From: Acidobacteriota bacterium
GTDB lineage: Bacteria; Acidobacteriota; Blastocatellia; RBC074
Direction of reading: 5' to 3'
Assembly (NCBI GenBank): GCA_018268995.1
Contig: JAFDVL010000054.1
Location: 1 to 64,000, forward strand
Length of the DNA stretch: 64,000 nucleotides
Below the pieces are notes generated by a model. The model ran no database searches, was not told the DNA's origin, and saw nothing but the letters and a program-made list of their open reading frames with translations. A program made the position numbers and the translations under genes. Positions 38,212 through 47,088 of the stretch are shown in pieces; position 1 is the first letter of the stretch, and every line of letters begins with the position of its first letter.

Positions 38212-41200
38212 TTACTGATCCATCACGACAACTTTCATTTCATCGCCATTGCACCGAATTTCCGGCACATACATCGCGTGCCCTAGCACGGGCAGCGCAT
38301 GAAATTGTCCCGGCGTTTCAGCGCGCATTTCGTAACGAATCTGCCACACGCCTTCAGGCAATTTGTCGAGGAACAAGGCGACGTTGCGGTCACGGAGTTC
38401 CTGGTAAACGTATTGAGTGCGGAGTGTGGAACGCGGAGTGCGGAGTTGAGGATTTTCAATCTCGCGTTCTTTCAGTTGGTGCGCGTAGAGCGGCTTTCCG
38501 CTTTGCAATTGCACGGCTTCAAATCCGGCGGGCTTCAAATCCTCGAAGAGCAAATATTCATAGTTGTTCTTCGCCTCAATCGTCAGCACGGTTTCGATGC
38601 GGTCGCCGCTGTTGACGGTTTCGCCTTCGGTCAATTTCACCTTGTCATAGACATAGCCTTTCAGCAAGGTCGGACGACCGACCAGTTTGTAGTATTCGCG
38701 TTTGACGAAGATTTCGTTACCTGCCGCGCGGATACCTTCTTCACGGCTGAAGAAGTTTGCGTTCGCGGCAAAGTACAACGCGCCTTTGCCGCTTTTGCGC
38801 AAGATGCGGATTTCGTTTGCGCCGTCTTTGAGCAGTTCGCGCTTGATCGCAAATTGACTCGGCGCGCTGAAGACTTCGGCAGGCGTTAATTTCTTCGTCG
38901 CAATGGCTTGGCCGTTGACGTTGACCTCGTATTCCAACTCGGCATTCAGCTCGCCGCTTGTGCGCAGGTATTCGTTCATCGTCAGCACGACCATCGCCGT
39001 GTCGCGCGTGTTGCTCCATTGTGCGCCGCGCCGATTTTTGATGAGCCAATTCGTGACGGGTTCGATCAGTTTGTGGTTCGGCTCAATCGCCAGCAACGCG
39101 CGCAACGCCCACGCCGTCGCTTCGACGCCACCGTCCGACCAACGATAGTACAACCCATCTTCTCCCCAATGCGCCGTGCCCATTGTCGAAGCATCGGATT
39201 TTTGCTCGCCTTTGATAAGGATTGAAGTATCCGGCGCAGTATCGCGCTTCACGCCGTTTTCCAAATTCTGCACGAGGATTTTCGCTTTATCCGCGAAGCC
39301 GAAATGATGCGCAGACAAAGCGAGCAGCGCGCGCGTGTACGCATTCAACTTCTCGCGGTTCGTCCACAGATTATCAAAAGCGGTTTGTTGAAATTTCGTC
39401 GGTTTCGTTTTGTGATACGTCGCCAGCGCGTGCAGCATCCACGCCTGCTGATCGAAGTTGGTTTCTTCTTCGACGAGTTCTTTGTCGAGGAACGCCGCGC
39501 CGCGTGCCAACACATCGTCTTTGCAACGCACGTCTGCCGCTTGTCCGAGCGTCAAGCCCCAGACGACATACGCGGTCATAAAGTGATCGCTTTCGCCTTC
39601 TTTCCACCAACCCCAGCCGCCGTCTGCGTGCTGCATATCGTACAGGCGTGCCAAACCGCGCTCGACCAGTTCATCTACCTGATGCAAGCTGCGCGCGCCC
39701 TGTGGTTGCGTCTTGCCGACGAATTGCCGTTCGATGCCGCCGAAGACTTTGCTCATCGCTTCTTCGGGATCGAGCTTCAAGTCTTTCAGCGTTTTCGCGG
39801 TAATCGCCGCTGGCAAATAGCGGCTCATCGTTTGCTCGACGCAGCCATACGGATAATCAATCAGGTACGGCAGCGCGTCCAGCATCGTGACCGCAAGGCT
39901 TGGCGTAACTTGCACGGTCAGGTTTGTCGCTTCAGCTTTGCGTTCTTTCGGCAGGTCGAGTTTGATCGTGACTTCATCGCCGCGCAGCTTGCCGGATTTG
40001 GCGAGGAATTTTTCGACGCCGTGTTCATAGACGACAAAGCTGCGTTCCATCGCATCGCTGTACTTTTTGCTAATGGCAGAAACTTTGATTTTGGCATTTC
40101 CGGCTCCGGCACGAACCAACCAATCGAATCGTGCCTCACCGTGTGCTGGAATCACCATTGCCCCGATACCATATTCGGGTGATGGCATGGGATAAGGAGC
40201 CGCTGGCCAGCCCTCAATGCGCGGCGTATCTTTGGTTGGCTTCCTGACGTGAACGCCTTCGACGCCGACGCCTTCAGTTTTGATCCTGCTACTGACCTCC
40301 AAATCTTCATCCGTGTTGTTGTTCACGATGGCTGAGACAACCGCTCTGTCCCCTGCGACAAAGAAGCGCGGCGCTTGCAAGCGCACGAGCAGCGGCATCT
40401 TCGTGCGTGTCGTGCAATCCGCGATGCCGAATTGATTATCAGCAGTCGCTGCGCGCGCCGTCGCTTTCCAGCTTGTCGTCGAATCCGGGTATTTCACTTT
40501 CACCGTCGCCTTGCCGTCTTTGTTCGTGACGACATCGGGTTGCCAGAACACGGTGGAACGGAAATCATTGCGAACGACAACAGAATCAAAGTTAACTTTC
40601 GGTGCGCGTTGTAATTCGGCAAGAGTTGCGAGCCTTTCAAACGGCTGATCTTTTGCACGTTGTCCAAACATTTCACGCCCATTGATGGGAAGGTCATGAA
40701 AAGCATCACGTGATCGGTTTCCCCCAACGCCTCCCACCATCATAAGACTTTCCGTTTGGGCAACAGGTGCGCTCATCAGCGCGATACGATCTGCCGCACC
40801 ATCAACGCGGAACTCGTTCTTGTAAGCTTCGCCTCCTTGCTGTCCTTGTTGCCCTTGCTCTCGCCTTTCGCTGACACGGTCATCCATCAATTGCTTGTTG
40901 TCACCTTCGACCAATTTCAAATACTGCTTTTGCTGAAATGAGCTTACCGTTCGCACATGCTGCCCGCGCTTGTTGCTGTAGAAAAACTTGCGCGGATCTT
41001 TTGCCAAATCGGACTGAATGTAAAAAACCGATTCGTCTACCAAACCGAGCGAGACTTCCGCCGCCACAGGTTTGCCGTCGCGGTCTTTCGTCGTCACGGT
41101 CAGCGTGCCATCTTCGCGCGGTTGATATTGCGCTTGATTGGCGGTGACTTCGACGTTCAGGAAATGACGATCCGGCGGGACGATCAGTTGTTTCGTGTCC

Positions 41201-44200
41201 GTGAACAACTGCCGTTCGTTGACCATCGCCGCGCTCAAAAACACGTTCGGTTCGTGTTTGGTTTCGAGCGGCAATTCAATCAGCTTCGCCGTGCCATCCA
41301 GATGCAGCAATTGATAACTCATCAAACTTTCGCCTTCGACCGAAAACAACACCCAGCGATTGCTGACGGGCGTCGTAATCATCACGGGCGTTTTCTGTCC
41401 GGCGCGCGCGGTGTCTTTGTCTACGATGATTTCGAGGCCGCCGTGCCGATAGCCGAGTTCCGTCGTCGCGTTCGTTGAGACCCAAACGGCAGTCTCGCCG
41501 CGAATGATCGCTGTGCCTTTGTCGCTGCTGCTCCAGGCGATGCGATAGTACCCCTCGCGCGGGGGCGTGAAGCTGAATTCGGCCTCGCCTTTGTCGTTCG
41601 TCTTGACGGTTTGCGTCGCGATGTCGTCGTGCTGATAACCTCTGAATTTTAACTTCCAATTTGCAGGCGGGAATTGCTGTCGCATCAATCGCGCCTGATT
41701 TTGCAAGCGTCGTAACTCATCGCCTTTGACTTCGCGTCCGTTCGCGTCCGTCCAGATTTCGTACCAGAAATCGCGCGTGACTTTGATCGTGCCTTCGGCT
41801 TGCACCGGTTGGTTGTTTGCGTCGAGCGCCTTGATGTCCGCTGCGACTTTTTCGTTCGGGCGATAGAGATTGTGCTTCGCCTGCGGATAGACGTAGTAAC
41901 GTTGCCGCGTCACGCGCACGATGCCGGAACCCGTGATTTCGCGGCGCGACGAATCGGTCACGCGGGCTTCGATGAAGTATTCAAAATCCTGCCCGGCATT
42001 GCGCGGCGTGTCGAAGCTGAACGTCGCTTTGCCGTTCGCATCGGTCTTGATTTTCTCGCGCTTGATGATTTGCCCGCGCTGGCCGCCGTAGAAATTGCGG
42101 CCTTGATCTTCGTAATACCAATCGTAATCGCGCGTCGGGCGATAGTAGTGATAGAACGGGTTCTGATGCACGACCAATTCAATGTCGGCATTGTTCACCG
42201 CGCCGCCGAAGTAGTAATCCGCCTGCACCTGCACTTCGACTTTTTCGCCGAGCTTGAAGGCTTTCTTCTGTCCGTTTTCTTCGGGCGTCGAAACCGCGAC
42301 TTTGAATTCAGGCAGCTTGTATTCTTCGATGCGAAAAAGTTGCGCGGAGCCGATGGAGTTCTTGCGACCCGCATCGTAGAACTGAATGTTATATTGACCG
42401 AGCGGCTGATTGTCCGCGATTTCCAGCGTACCCCACGCGCTGCCGAACGTGTTCAGCAAGGCCTTGCCTTCTTTGACTTTCGCGCCTTTTGGATCGGTGA
42501 TTTCGTATTCAATCGTTTGGTTCGCGGGCGTTGAGTACGTTTCGTTGTGGTATTGCCGCGCGACGAATTTCCAGTTGACGGGTTCTTTCGGGCGATACGC
42601 GGGACGATCCGTAAAGGCGTAGATTTTCCAGCGGTCGTCGCTGCGGTTGTAGTCGTAGCTGTAGCCTTGACTGAACGCTTGGCGATTGTTGAGCGTCGCC
42701 GCGACGAAAAGCTGGGACGAGTTTTGATTCCTCCGCAAATCAATCACCGCCAACCCGTCCTGATTGGTTTGTTGGGCAAATTCCCGCCAAATCGTTTGAT
42801 TGTTTTCGTAATCCTGCGCCCACACTTTGACGGTTGCATTGGCCACAGGCGAGCCATCCATCGCGTTGCAGAAGTACACCAGCGCTTGTTTGTTCGCCGA
42901 TTTGACGACGAGCGTTGTGTCGGTCACGAGCAACAAATCCCGCGCCTTTTCGCTGCCTGCGCTGGCTTCGATGATGTATGCGCCGACTGGCAATTTGCTG
43001 TCGAGGCGAACGGCTTCGTTACCGGGTTTGTAATCCCCTTTGTCGTTGGTTGTTTTCGTCCAGCTTTTGACGCGTGCGGCATCTGTGGGCGATATGCTTT
43101 GTAACCAGTTGTCGCGGCGGCTGCTCAGGCTGACATCACGCGTCAAATCCACTTTGTACAGTGCCAGATTTACCTGCTTAACGTTGCGCCAATTCAAATA
43201 AAACTGCATTTCAGAATCGGGGAGAAACACATTGGAAGTGCCTACGCTGAGTGATGGTTTGGTGATATTCTCAGCATACGATTTGGCCCGATCAAAATAG
43301 CGCGTCTCGCCTTTTTGGAATTGGAACTCGCTTGTCAACCGCTGAAACAACTCCAGCGCCTTGACGAAATCCTGTTCTTGTCGCCAACCGCCATCGGGCG
43401 TGATGATCGTACGCCCCTGATTCATCATCCATTCCGCGTAATGATACAGCGCATCATCATACCAATCTGTTGCTTTCCCGGCCTTCAATGCCGCTTCAAA
43501 TTCTTCGGGTACGCGCTGGCGTTGCTCAGCGTCGCCGTACTGCTGGCGAATCGTCATCGCAATCAGGTAATGCGCGCGCGCTTTGTCGCTGTCGTTGTTC
43601 ACAATTTTGAGAACGTTGCTCAGAATGTCGAGCGAGATGTGATTGCCGTAATAACCATAGTAATAATACGAATCGCGCTGCGGTGGATCGGCCATTGTCC
43701 AAACGATGTGTAAGTAGCGTTGCCGCGCGGTTTCAATATCTTTGGTGCCTGCCCAATAATCCAATGCCTGCTGATAATGTGGCCATGCTTGCGAATAATT
43801 GCGGCTGTTCTGCCTTGTCCAGAAAAAATCGCCCAACGATTCATGTGCTTCGGCCCAAATCAGGTCGCGCTCTTTCGTCTCGCCGATGCCTTCTTTCACC
43901 AGCGATTCCAGTTGTTTCTGTGCCTGCTGGAATTTCGTGTCATCGTTCGTGGTTGTCGCGGCTTGCGCGCGCCAGAGCGTGTCAGCGATACGAAACTCGA
44001 TCCAACGCGCTTCGTCAGATGCAACTTGTTTGCGATCCGCTTGCAAATAGAGTTCGTGTGCGCGGCTGAAGGATTTTTCGGCGTAGAACTTTTCGGCTTC
44101 GGCTTTGAGCTTGGTGTAGTCAGTGGTTTGGTGCGATACGAGGAGCGATAGCGACTTGGTGAACCTGCCTGATACCAGCTCGCTACCGCTCGCTGTACTG

Positions 44201-44259
44201 TACCAATATGAGAACGGCGCGAACAATGCGGCGAGCGAGAGCAAAAGACGAGCGATCAT
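38212..44259 (-). CDS. Alpha-2-macroglobulin family protein with thioester motif
   Basis: A 2015-residue envelope protein started at 44259 (MIARLLLSLAALFAPF signal); ATG at 44301 and a TTG at 44322 are alternatives, none with a strong ribosome site. After the signal come TPR-like helices (about residues 50-330), then macroglobulin (MG) beta-sandwich domains. A Gln/Gly-rich bait-like segment with SLMMVGGVGGNRSRD and DLPINGRE follows, then the A2M domain. The thioester motif GCVEQ is intact near residue 1471, followed by the complement-like alpha-toroid (DGGWGWWKEGESDHFMTAYV) and a C-terminal receptor-binding-like domain. Bacterial A2Ms trap proteases that cleave the bait. No penicillin-binding protein 1C gene (a usual partner) is beside it. 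It is larger than E. coli YfhM (about 1650). Confidence 0.93.
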   Translation of the reverse strand: MIARLLLSLAALFAPFSYWYSTASGSELVSGRFTKSLSLLVSHQTTDYTKLKAEAEKFYAEKSFSRAHELYLQADRKQVASDEARWIEFRIADTLWRAQAATTTNDDTKFQQAQKQLESLVKEGIGETKERDLIWAEAHESLGDFFWTRQNSRNYSQAWPHYQQALDYWAGTKDIETARQRYLHIVWTMADPPQRDSYYYYGYYGNHISLDILSNVLKIVNNDSDKARAHYLIAMTIRQQYGDAEQRQRVPEEFEAALKAGKATDWYDDALYHYAEWMMNQGRTIITPDGGWRQEQDFVKALELFQRLTSEFQFQKGETRYFDRAKSYAENITKPSLSVGTSNVFLPDSEMQFYLNWRNVKQVNLALYKVDLTRDVSLSSRRDNWLQSISPTDAARVKSWTKTTNDKGDYKPGNEAVRLDSKLPVGAYIIEASAGSEKARDLLLVTDTTLVVKSANKQALVYFCNAMDGSPVANATVKVWAQDYENNQTIWREFAQQTNQDGLAVIDLRRNQNSSQLFVAATLNNRQAFSQGYSYDYNRSDDRWKIYAFTDRPAYRPKEPVNWKFVARQYHNETYSTPANQTIEYEITDPKGAKVKEGKALLNTFGSAWGTLEIADNQPLGQYNIQFYDAGRKNSIGSAQLFRIEEYKLPEFKVAVSTPEENGQKKAFKLGEKVEVQVQADYYFGGAVNNADIELVVHQNPFYHYYRPTRDYDWYYEDQGRNFYGGQRGQIIKREKIKTDANGKATFSFDTPRNAGQDFEYFIEARVTDSSRREITGSGIVRVTRQRYYVYPQAKHNLYRPNEKVAADIKALDANNQPVQAEGTIKVTRDFWYEIWTDANGREVKGDELRRLQNQARLMRQQFPPANWKLKFRGYQHDDIATQTVKTNDKGEAEFSFTPPREGYYRIAWSSSDKGTAIIRGETAVWVSTNATTELGYRHGGLEIIVDKDTARAGQKTPVMITTPVSNRWVLFSVEGESLMSYQLLHLDGTAKLIELPLETKHEPNVFLSAAMVNERQLFTDTKQLIVPPDRHFLNVEVTANQAQYQPREDGTLTVTTKDRDGKPVAAEVSLGLVDESVFYIQSDLAKDPRKFFYSNKRGQHVRTVSSFQQKQYLKLVEGDNKQLMDDRVSERREQGQQGQQGGEAYKNEFRVDGAADRIALMSAPVAQTESLMMVGGVGGNRSRDAFHDLPINGREMFGQRAKDQPFERLATLAELQRAPKVNFDSVVVRNDFRSTVFWQPDVVTNKDGKATVKVKYPDSTTSWKATARAATADNQFGIADCTTRTKMPLLVRLQAPRFFVAGDRAVVSAIVNNNTDEDLEVSSRIKTEGVGVEGVHVRKPTKDTPRIEGWPAAPYPMPSPEYGIGAMVIPAHGEARFDWLVRAGAGNAKIKVSAISKKYSDAMERSFVVYEHGVEKFLAKSGKLRGDEVTIKLDLPKERKAEATNLTVQVTPSLAVTMLDALPYLIDYPYGCVEQTMSRYLPAAITAKTLKDLKLDPEEAMSKVFGGIERQFVGKTQPQGARSLHQVDELVERGLARLYDMQHADGGWGWWKEGESDHFMTAYVVWGLTLGQAADVRCKDDVLARGAAFLDKELVEEETNFDQQAWMLHALATYHKTKPTKFQQTAFDNLWTNREKLNAYTRALLALSAHHFGFADKAKILVQNLENGVKRDTAPDTSILIKGEQKSDASTMGTAHWGEDGLYYRWSDGGVEATAWALRALLAIEPNHKLIEPVTNWLIKNRRGAQWSNTRDTAMVVLTMNEYLRTSGELNAELEYEVNVNGQAIATKKLTPAEVFSAPSQFAIKRELLKDGANEIRILRKSGKGALYFAANANFFSREEGIRAAGNEIFVKREYYKLVGRPTLLKGYVYDKVKLTEGETVNSGDRIETVLTIEAKNNYEYLLFEDLKPAGFEAVQLQSGKPLYAHQLKEREIENPQLRTPRSTLRTQYVYQELRDRNVALFLDKLPEGVWQIRYEMRAETPGQFHALPVLGHAMYVPEIRCNGDEMKVVVMDQ
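44178..44206 (-). repeat. GGTACAGTAC/GAGCGGTAGCGA repeat, copy 2, inside a signal peptide
   Basis: Minus-strand reading begins TTGGTACAGTACAGCGAGCGG and continues TAGCGAGC. It matches the other copies and is in frame with the alpha-2-macroglobulin gene, encoding about W19 to E27 (WYSTASGSE), at the end of the signal peptide. Confidence 0.75.
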
Positions 44260-44577
44260 AAAACCTGCTTTCTGGTTGGGGGCAAAGACGGCCTGAAGCA
44301 TAACATTCTTTCCCGCAAACAAATACGCGCGCGGGTTTGCATACTAGACTGGAACGCGCCCGGTCTTCGTTCTTGCAACTTTTTCTATGGTTTGTTGCAA
44401 AGCCGGGCATCCGTTGGTTTGCCCCATCAATAATTTCCTTTTGGATGATACGACCTCTTTTGACTTCTCGCCTATAGCAGTGAAGCCCACTACGGAGTGC
44501 TTCAAAAGCAGGTAACAAAGGTGTTCTTGCGAAACCTTTCCGAGAACAAAAAATGAAAGAGACCCAAAGGAGGAATT
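44260..44577. other. 318-bp divergent promoter region
   Basis: It separates the alpha-2-macroglobulin gene from the LamG-domain gene. It contains a small hairpin GAAGC-CACT/AGTGCTTC around 44482-44503. No coding frame and no clear -35/-10 pair. Confidence 0.4.
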
Positions 44578-45702
44578 ATGAAAACCAATAACAATCGTAT
44601 GCGCAATTTACTGCTCACCGCACTTTTCATCGTAACGGCTTCTGCCAGTTCTTTCGCCGTTCCCTCTGGTGTTAGTGGGTTGTCGAATCCCGGCTCCACC
44701 GTATGTGCTAAAGATGTAAATGGAAGCCTGTGGTGTGGACTGACGAAAAGTGATGGCACTTTCAATGTGTACACTGGCACGGTTCCGCCCACAACGAACT
44801 GGGGGGCTTTTCCCATCCACGGAATTCTCACCATCTTCAATACGGCCTGTCCGCAAAATAGCATCGCGGTGGATCGTGATGGCCCTGATGGATTGGGTGG
44901 CTTTTGGCTGGATGTGAGTTGTAAAGACTGTGTGGCAACACCGTTGGGAATGGTGGCCTGGTATCCGCTGGATGAAACGGCAGGCACTAAAGCACACGAA
45001 GTAATTCAAGCGACGAGCGGCTTTCCGAATCCTCAGAATACCACCAGCCCGCTGGATGGCAGCTACTTCGGCTCGCCCGTTCGTTTAACCGGTTCGTATG
45101 GCTATGTCGGCACAGCGGCGCTCTTCGATGGCATCAATGATTATGTAGAAGCGCCTTCGCACCCTTCGCTTAATTTTGGGACGGGTGACTTCTCGATTGA
45201 TGGTTGGGTGAAGATAGATAATCCCAATGATCTCACCGGGGTGCGTGTGCTGGTCGAAAAACGCGAGCAAATCTCCAATCTGAATTACCGAGGCTATAGC
45301 CTCTTTCTGTACAACGGCAAGGTTTCCTTGCAACTGGCAGGCGGCGGCTATGCCAACTATGTTTCCTCGCTGGTTGTACCTGCTGACGGGCTGTGGCATT
45401 TCGTAGCAGTGACAGTGAGCCGCAACAGTACGACAGGCGGTAAGCTCTACCTGAGCCAAGGGATACAAGGCAGCTTTACAGTACAGACGGCGAGTTTCAA
45501 TCCTACGAATATTATGGGCAGCCTGGATAATACTCGCCCACTGCGGATTGGCAGTATCACGCTGAGCGGTCCTGGTTCTTTGCTAAAGGGCGGTATAGAT
45601 GAAGTGCAACTTTTCAACCGCTCGTTGGCCGATTGGGAAATTAAGCCGATCATCGAAGCTGGGCGCTATGGTATCTGCAAACCTTGCGCCATGTGCCAAT
45701 AA
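44578..45702 (+). CDS. Secreted LamG/concanavalin-like domain protein
   Basis: A 374-residue protein with a canonical AAAGGAGG ribosome site. The signal peptide ends near SSFAVP. An N-terminal region with paired cysteines (TVCAKDVNGSLWCG, NTACPQ, SCKDC) runs to about residue 120. From about 124 on, LGMVAWYPLDETAG opens a laminin-G/concanavalin-type jelly roll of about 240 residues (GTAALFDGINDYVEAPSHPS, FSIDGWVKI, LWHFVAVTVSR, GGIDEVQLFNRSL). It ends CKPCAMCQ. LamG domains bind sugars or proteins outside the cell. It carries no PEP-CTERM signal. Its own terminator follows; the structured element B starts 72 nt after its stop. Confidence 0.88.
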   Translation: MKTNNNRMRNLLLTALFIVTASASSFAVPSGVSGLSNPGSTVCAKDVNGSLWCGLTKSDGTFNVYTGTVPPTTNWGAFPIHGILTIFNTACPQNSIAVDRDGPDGLGGFWLDVSCKDCVATPLGMVAWYPLDETAGTKAHEVIQATSGFPNPQNTTSPLDGSYFGSPVRLTGSYGYVGTAALFDGINDYVEAPSHPSLNFGTGDFSIDGWVKIDNPNDLTGVRVLVEKREQISNLNYRGYSLFLYNGKVSLQLAGGGYANYVSSLVVPADGLWHFVAVTVSRNSTTGGKLYLSQGIQGSFTVQTASFNPTNIMGSLDNTRPLRIGSITLSGPGSLLKGGIDEVQLFNRSLADWEIKPIIEAGRYGICKPCAMCQ

Positions 45703-45730
45703 GCAGACGCGGGCAAAATCCCCTCAACCG

Positions 45731-45768
45731 AGCGCGGTGATGCAGACTCATCACCGCGCTTCTTATTT
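45731..45768 (+). terminator. Intrinsic terminator after the LamG gene
   Basis: Perfect 12-bp arms AGCGCGGTGATG (45731-45742) and CATCACCGCGCT (45749-45760), followed by TCTTATTTTTTT. Confidence 0.92.
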
Positions 45769-45773
45769 TTTTC

Positions 45774-45902
45774 CTTTTTCGCTCCAGTTTTTTTCAACAG
45801 ATTCCGCTTAGGTAGGTGAGAGCAGCTACGGTAGCCCTGATGGCCCCATTGAGCGGTTAAGTCGCACACGACCCCTTAACCCAACCGGCAGCCAGTGGCA
45901 TT
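45774..45902 (+). ncRNA. Structured intergenic element, copy B
   Basis: It has the same word order as copy A (37836-37968): CTTTTTC, TCCAGTTTT, CCGCT, GTGAGAGCAGC, a GCCCTGATGGCCC block, a central stem and CCGGCAGC. The central stem here is GGTTAAG/CTTAACC (45855-45861 and 45875-45881) with an inner GTCG-CACA-CGAC; the matching positions in A pair with different bases. It lies just behind the LamG terminator, and a separate terminator (46145-46186) ends the region on the plus strand. Confidence 0.4.
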
Positions 45903-46144
45903 CGTCTCGCAAGGGTAATCCGAGCGCGGAGAGTCTGTAGAAGCTTGAGGCAAGCGAAAGTGCAACCAACACTGCCGGCAACAGCAGCGCTTTTGTTTGG
46001 CTTGATTGACTATGGATTCTTCGGCTCTCGCTTGACGAATTTCTACTCCGAATCGAAGCACGACAGCAGCGTCCTCAGCCAGCAAGGTATCGCCGCCTGC
46101 TTGTTCCCGGACGATTACTGGGCGTTATCGTCCGGCGCATTGGA
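45903..46144. other. Spacer between element B and the downstream terminator
   Basis: A TTG-initiated 68-codon frame (45945-46151) covers most of it, ending inside the terminator arm. Its end, FPDDYWALSSGALDA, looks somewhat protein-like, but there is no ribosome site. One copy of the AGCGTCCTCAGCC word is at 46068-46080. Confidence 0.3.
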
Positions 46145-46186
46145 TGCGTGATGAGTGAAAGTGAGGTCACTCATCACGCATTTTTT
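46145..46186 (+). terminator. Intrinsic terminator, plus strand, no annotated gene before it
   Basis: Perfect 13-bp arms TGCGTGATGAGTG (46145-46157) and CACTCATCACGCA (46168-46180), then TTTTTT. The T tract is on the plus strand, so it does not end the minus-strand operon beyond it. The upstream transcript must be the element-B region or LamG read-through. Confidence 0.88.
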
Positions 46187-46215
46187 ATTGCCTGCCGTCG
46201 AGTCGCAACGTAGCG

Positions 46216-47088
46216 CTATTCTTTTTTGCTGATGGAGGCGGTAATGGTTGCCCCGGAGGCTTTGGTTGTGAGTTTCACGGGCGTGCGTTGTGCATCATCA
46301 GTTACCCACATAAAAAACTCGCCTTCGCGGGTGCTCAAGCGGCCCGGCCCAAAAAGCTTTGGTTCCAGTTTGATGGCCTTAAATTTGCCCAGTGGGGTAT
46401 CCACTTCTTCGCGTCCGTGTACAATGACATCAAATTCTTTTCGTTCGCCTTCGTACACCAGCGGAAACTTGTACATCGTGTTTTCTTTCAGTTCCTGCAA
46501 CCGCAACAGGTAAAACGCCGACAGTAAATCCTGCATCTCTGGTTCAAGCTTTACGATCTTTTCCTGCGCGCGAGCATCCGGCTTACTCAAATCCTGTGTG
46601 CGATAAAGGGCTTCGTTTTTCTCATAGTCGAAATAGCCCGTTTGCAAATTGTGCTTTTTGCCTTCCTGGATTTCCCGCAAAACAGCGCGCATCCGAAAAT
46701 CCTTGGCATCCACCAGTGTTTCAAAACGATCATTGACGCTCAGTCCAAACAAACGGAGCAATAGGCTTTTGGCGGTGATGACCGCACGCAAATGGGCGAC
46801 CTGATCGGTGGGTTGCGCTTTGAATTCAAGCTGATCTATGACCGGTTGTGAGGTCGTGCCTGCATATTCAAATACGATGGTTCCCGCATTCACCGAAATA
46901 GGCAGCTTCGTAAACCGCAATTCGTAGGTCAGCTTTTCGCCCGCCTTAAATGGCAGTTGTTTGACTTCGCGTTGCAGGGTTTGCAGTTTCGGATCGGCGG
47001 GGGCTCCGGGAATACGTGGCTTCTGTCGGCTACAACCAAGGCAGAGCAACGACAGGACGCAGGCAAGTAAAAATAGATTTCGCATCAT
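46216..47088 (-). CDS. DUF3108 lipoprotein
   Basis: A 290-residue protein. The N terminus [18 protein letters not shown] is a lipoprotein signal with the cysteine in LCLGC. The remainder matches DUF3108: GEKLTYELRFTKLPISVNAG, VNDRFETLVDAKDFRMRAV, then YKFPLVYEGERKEFDVIV and TPLGKFKAIKLEPKL. Proteins of this family are periplasmic beta-strand-rich proteins, often encoded near envelope or LPS genes; function is not known. The ATG overlaps the stop of the ICMT fusion by four bases (ATGA). It is the last gene of the murB/waa run. Confidence 0.9.
   Translation of the reverse strand: MMRNLFLLACVLSLLCLGCSRQKPRIPGAPADPKLQTLQREVKQLPFKAGEKLTYELRFTKLPISVNAGTIVFEYAGTTSQPVIDQLEFKAQPTDQVAHLRAVITAKSLLLRLFGLSVNDRFETLVDAKDFRMRAVLREIQEGKKHNLQTGYFDYEKNEALYRTQDLSKPDARAQEKIVKLEPEMQDLLSAFYLLRLQELKENTMYKFPLVYEGERKEFDVIVHGREEVDTPLGKFKAIKLEPKLFGPGRLSTREGEFFMWVTDDAQRTPVKLTTKASGATITASISKKE

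Noticed and set aside
45945-46151. TTG-initiated 68-codon frame
   Set aside because: No ribosome site and ends within a terminator arm; mentioned only as a possibility.
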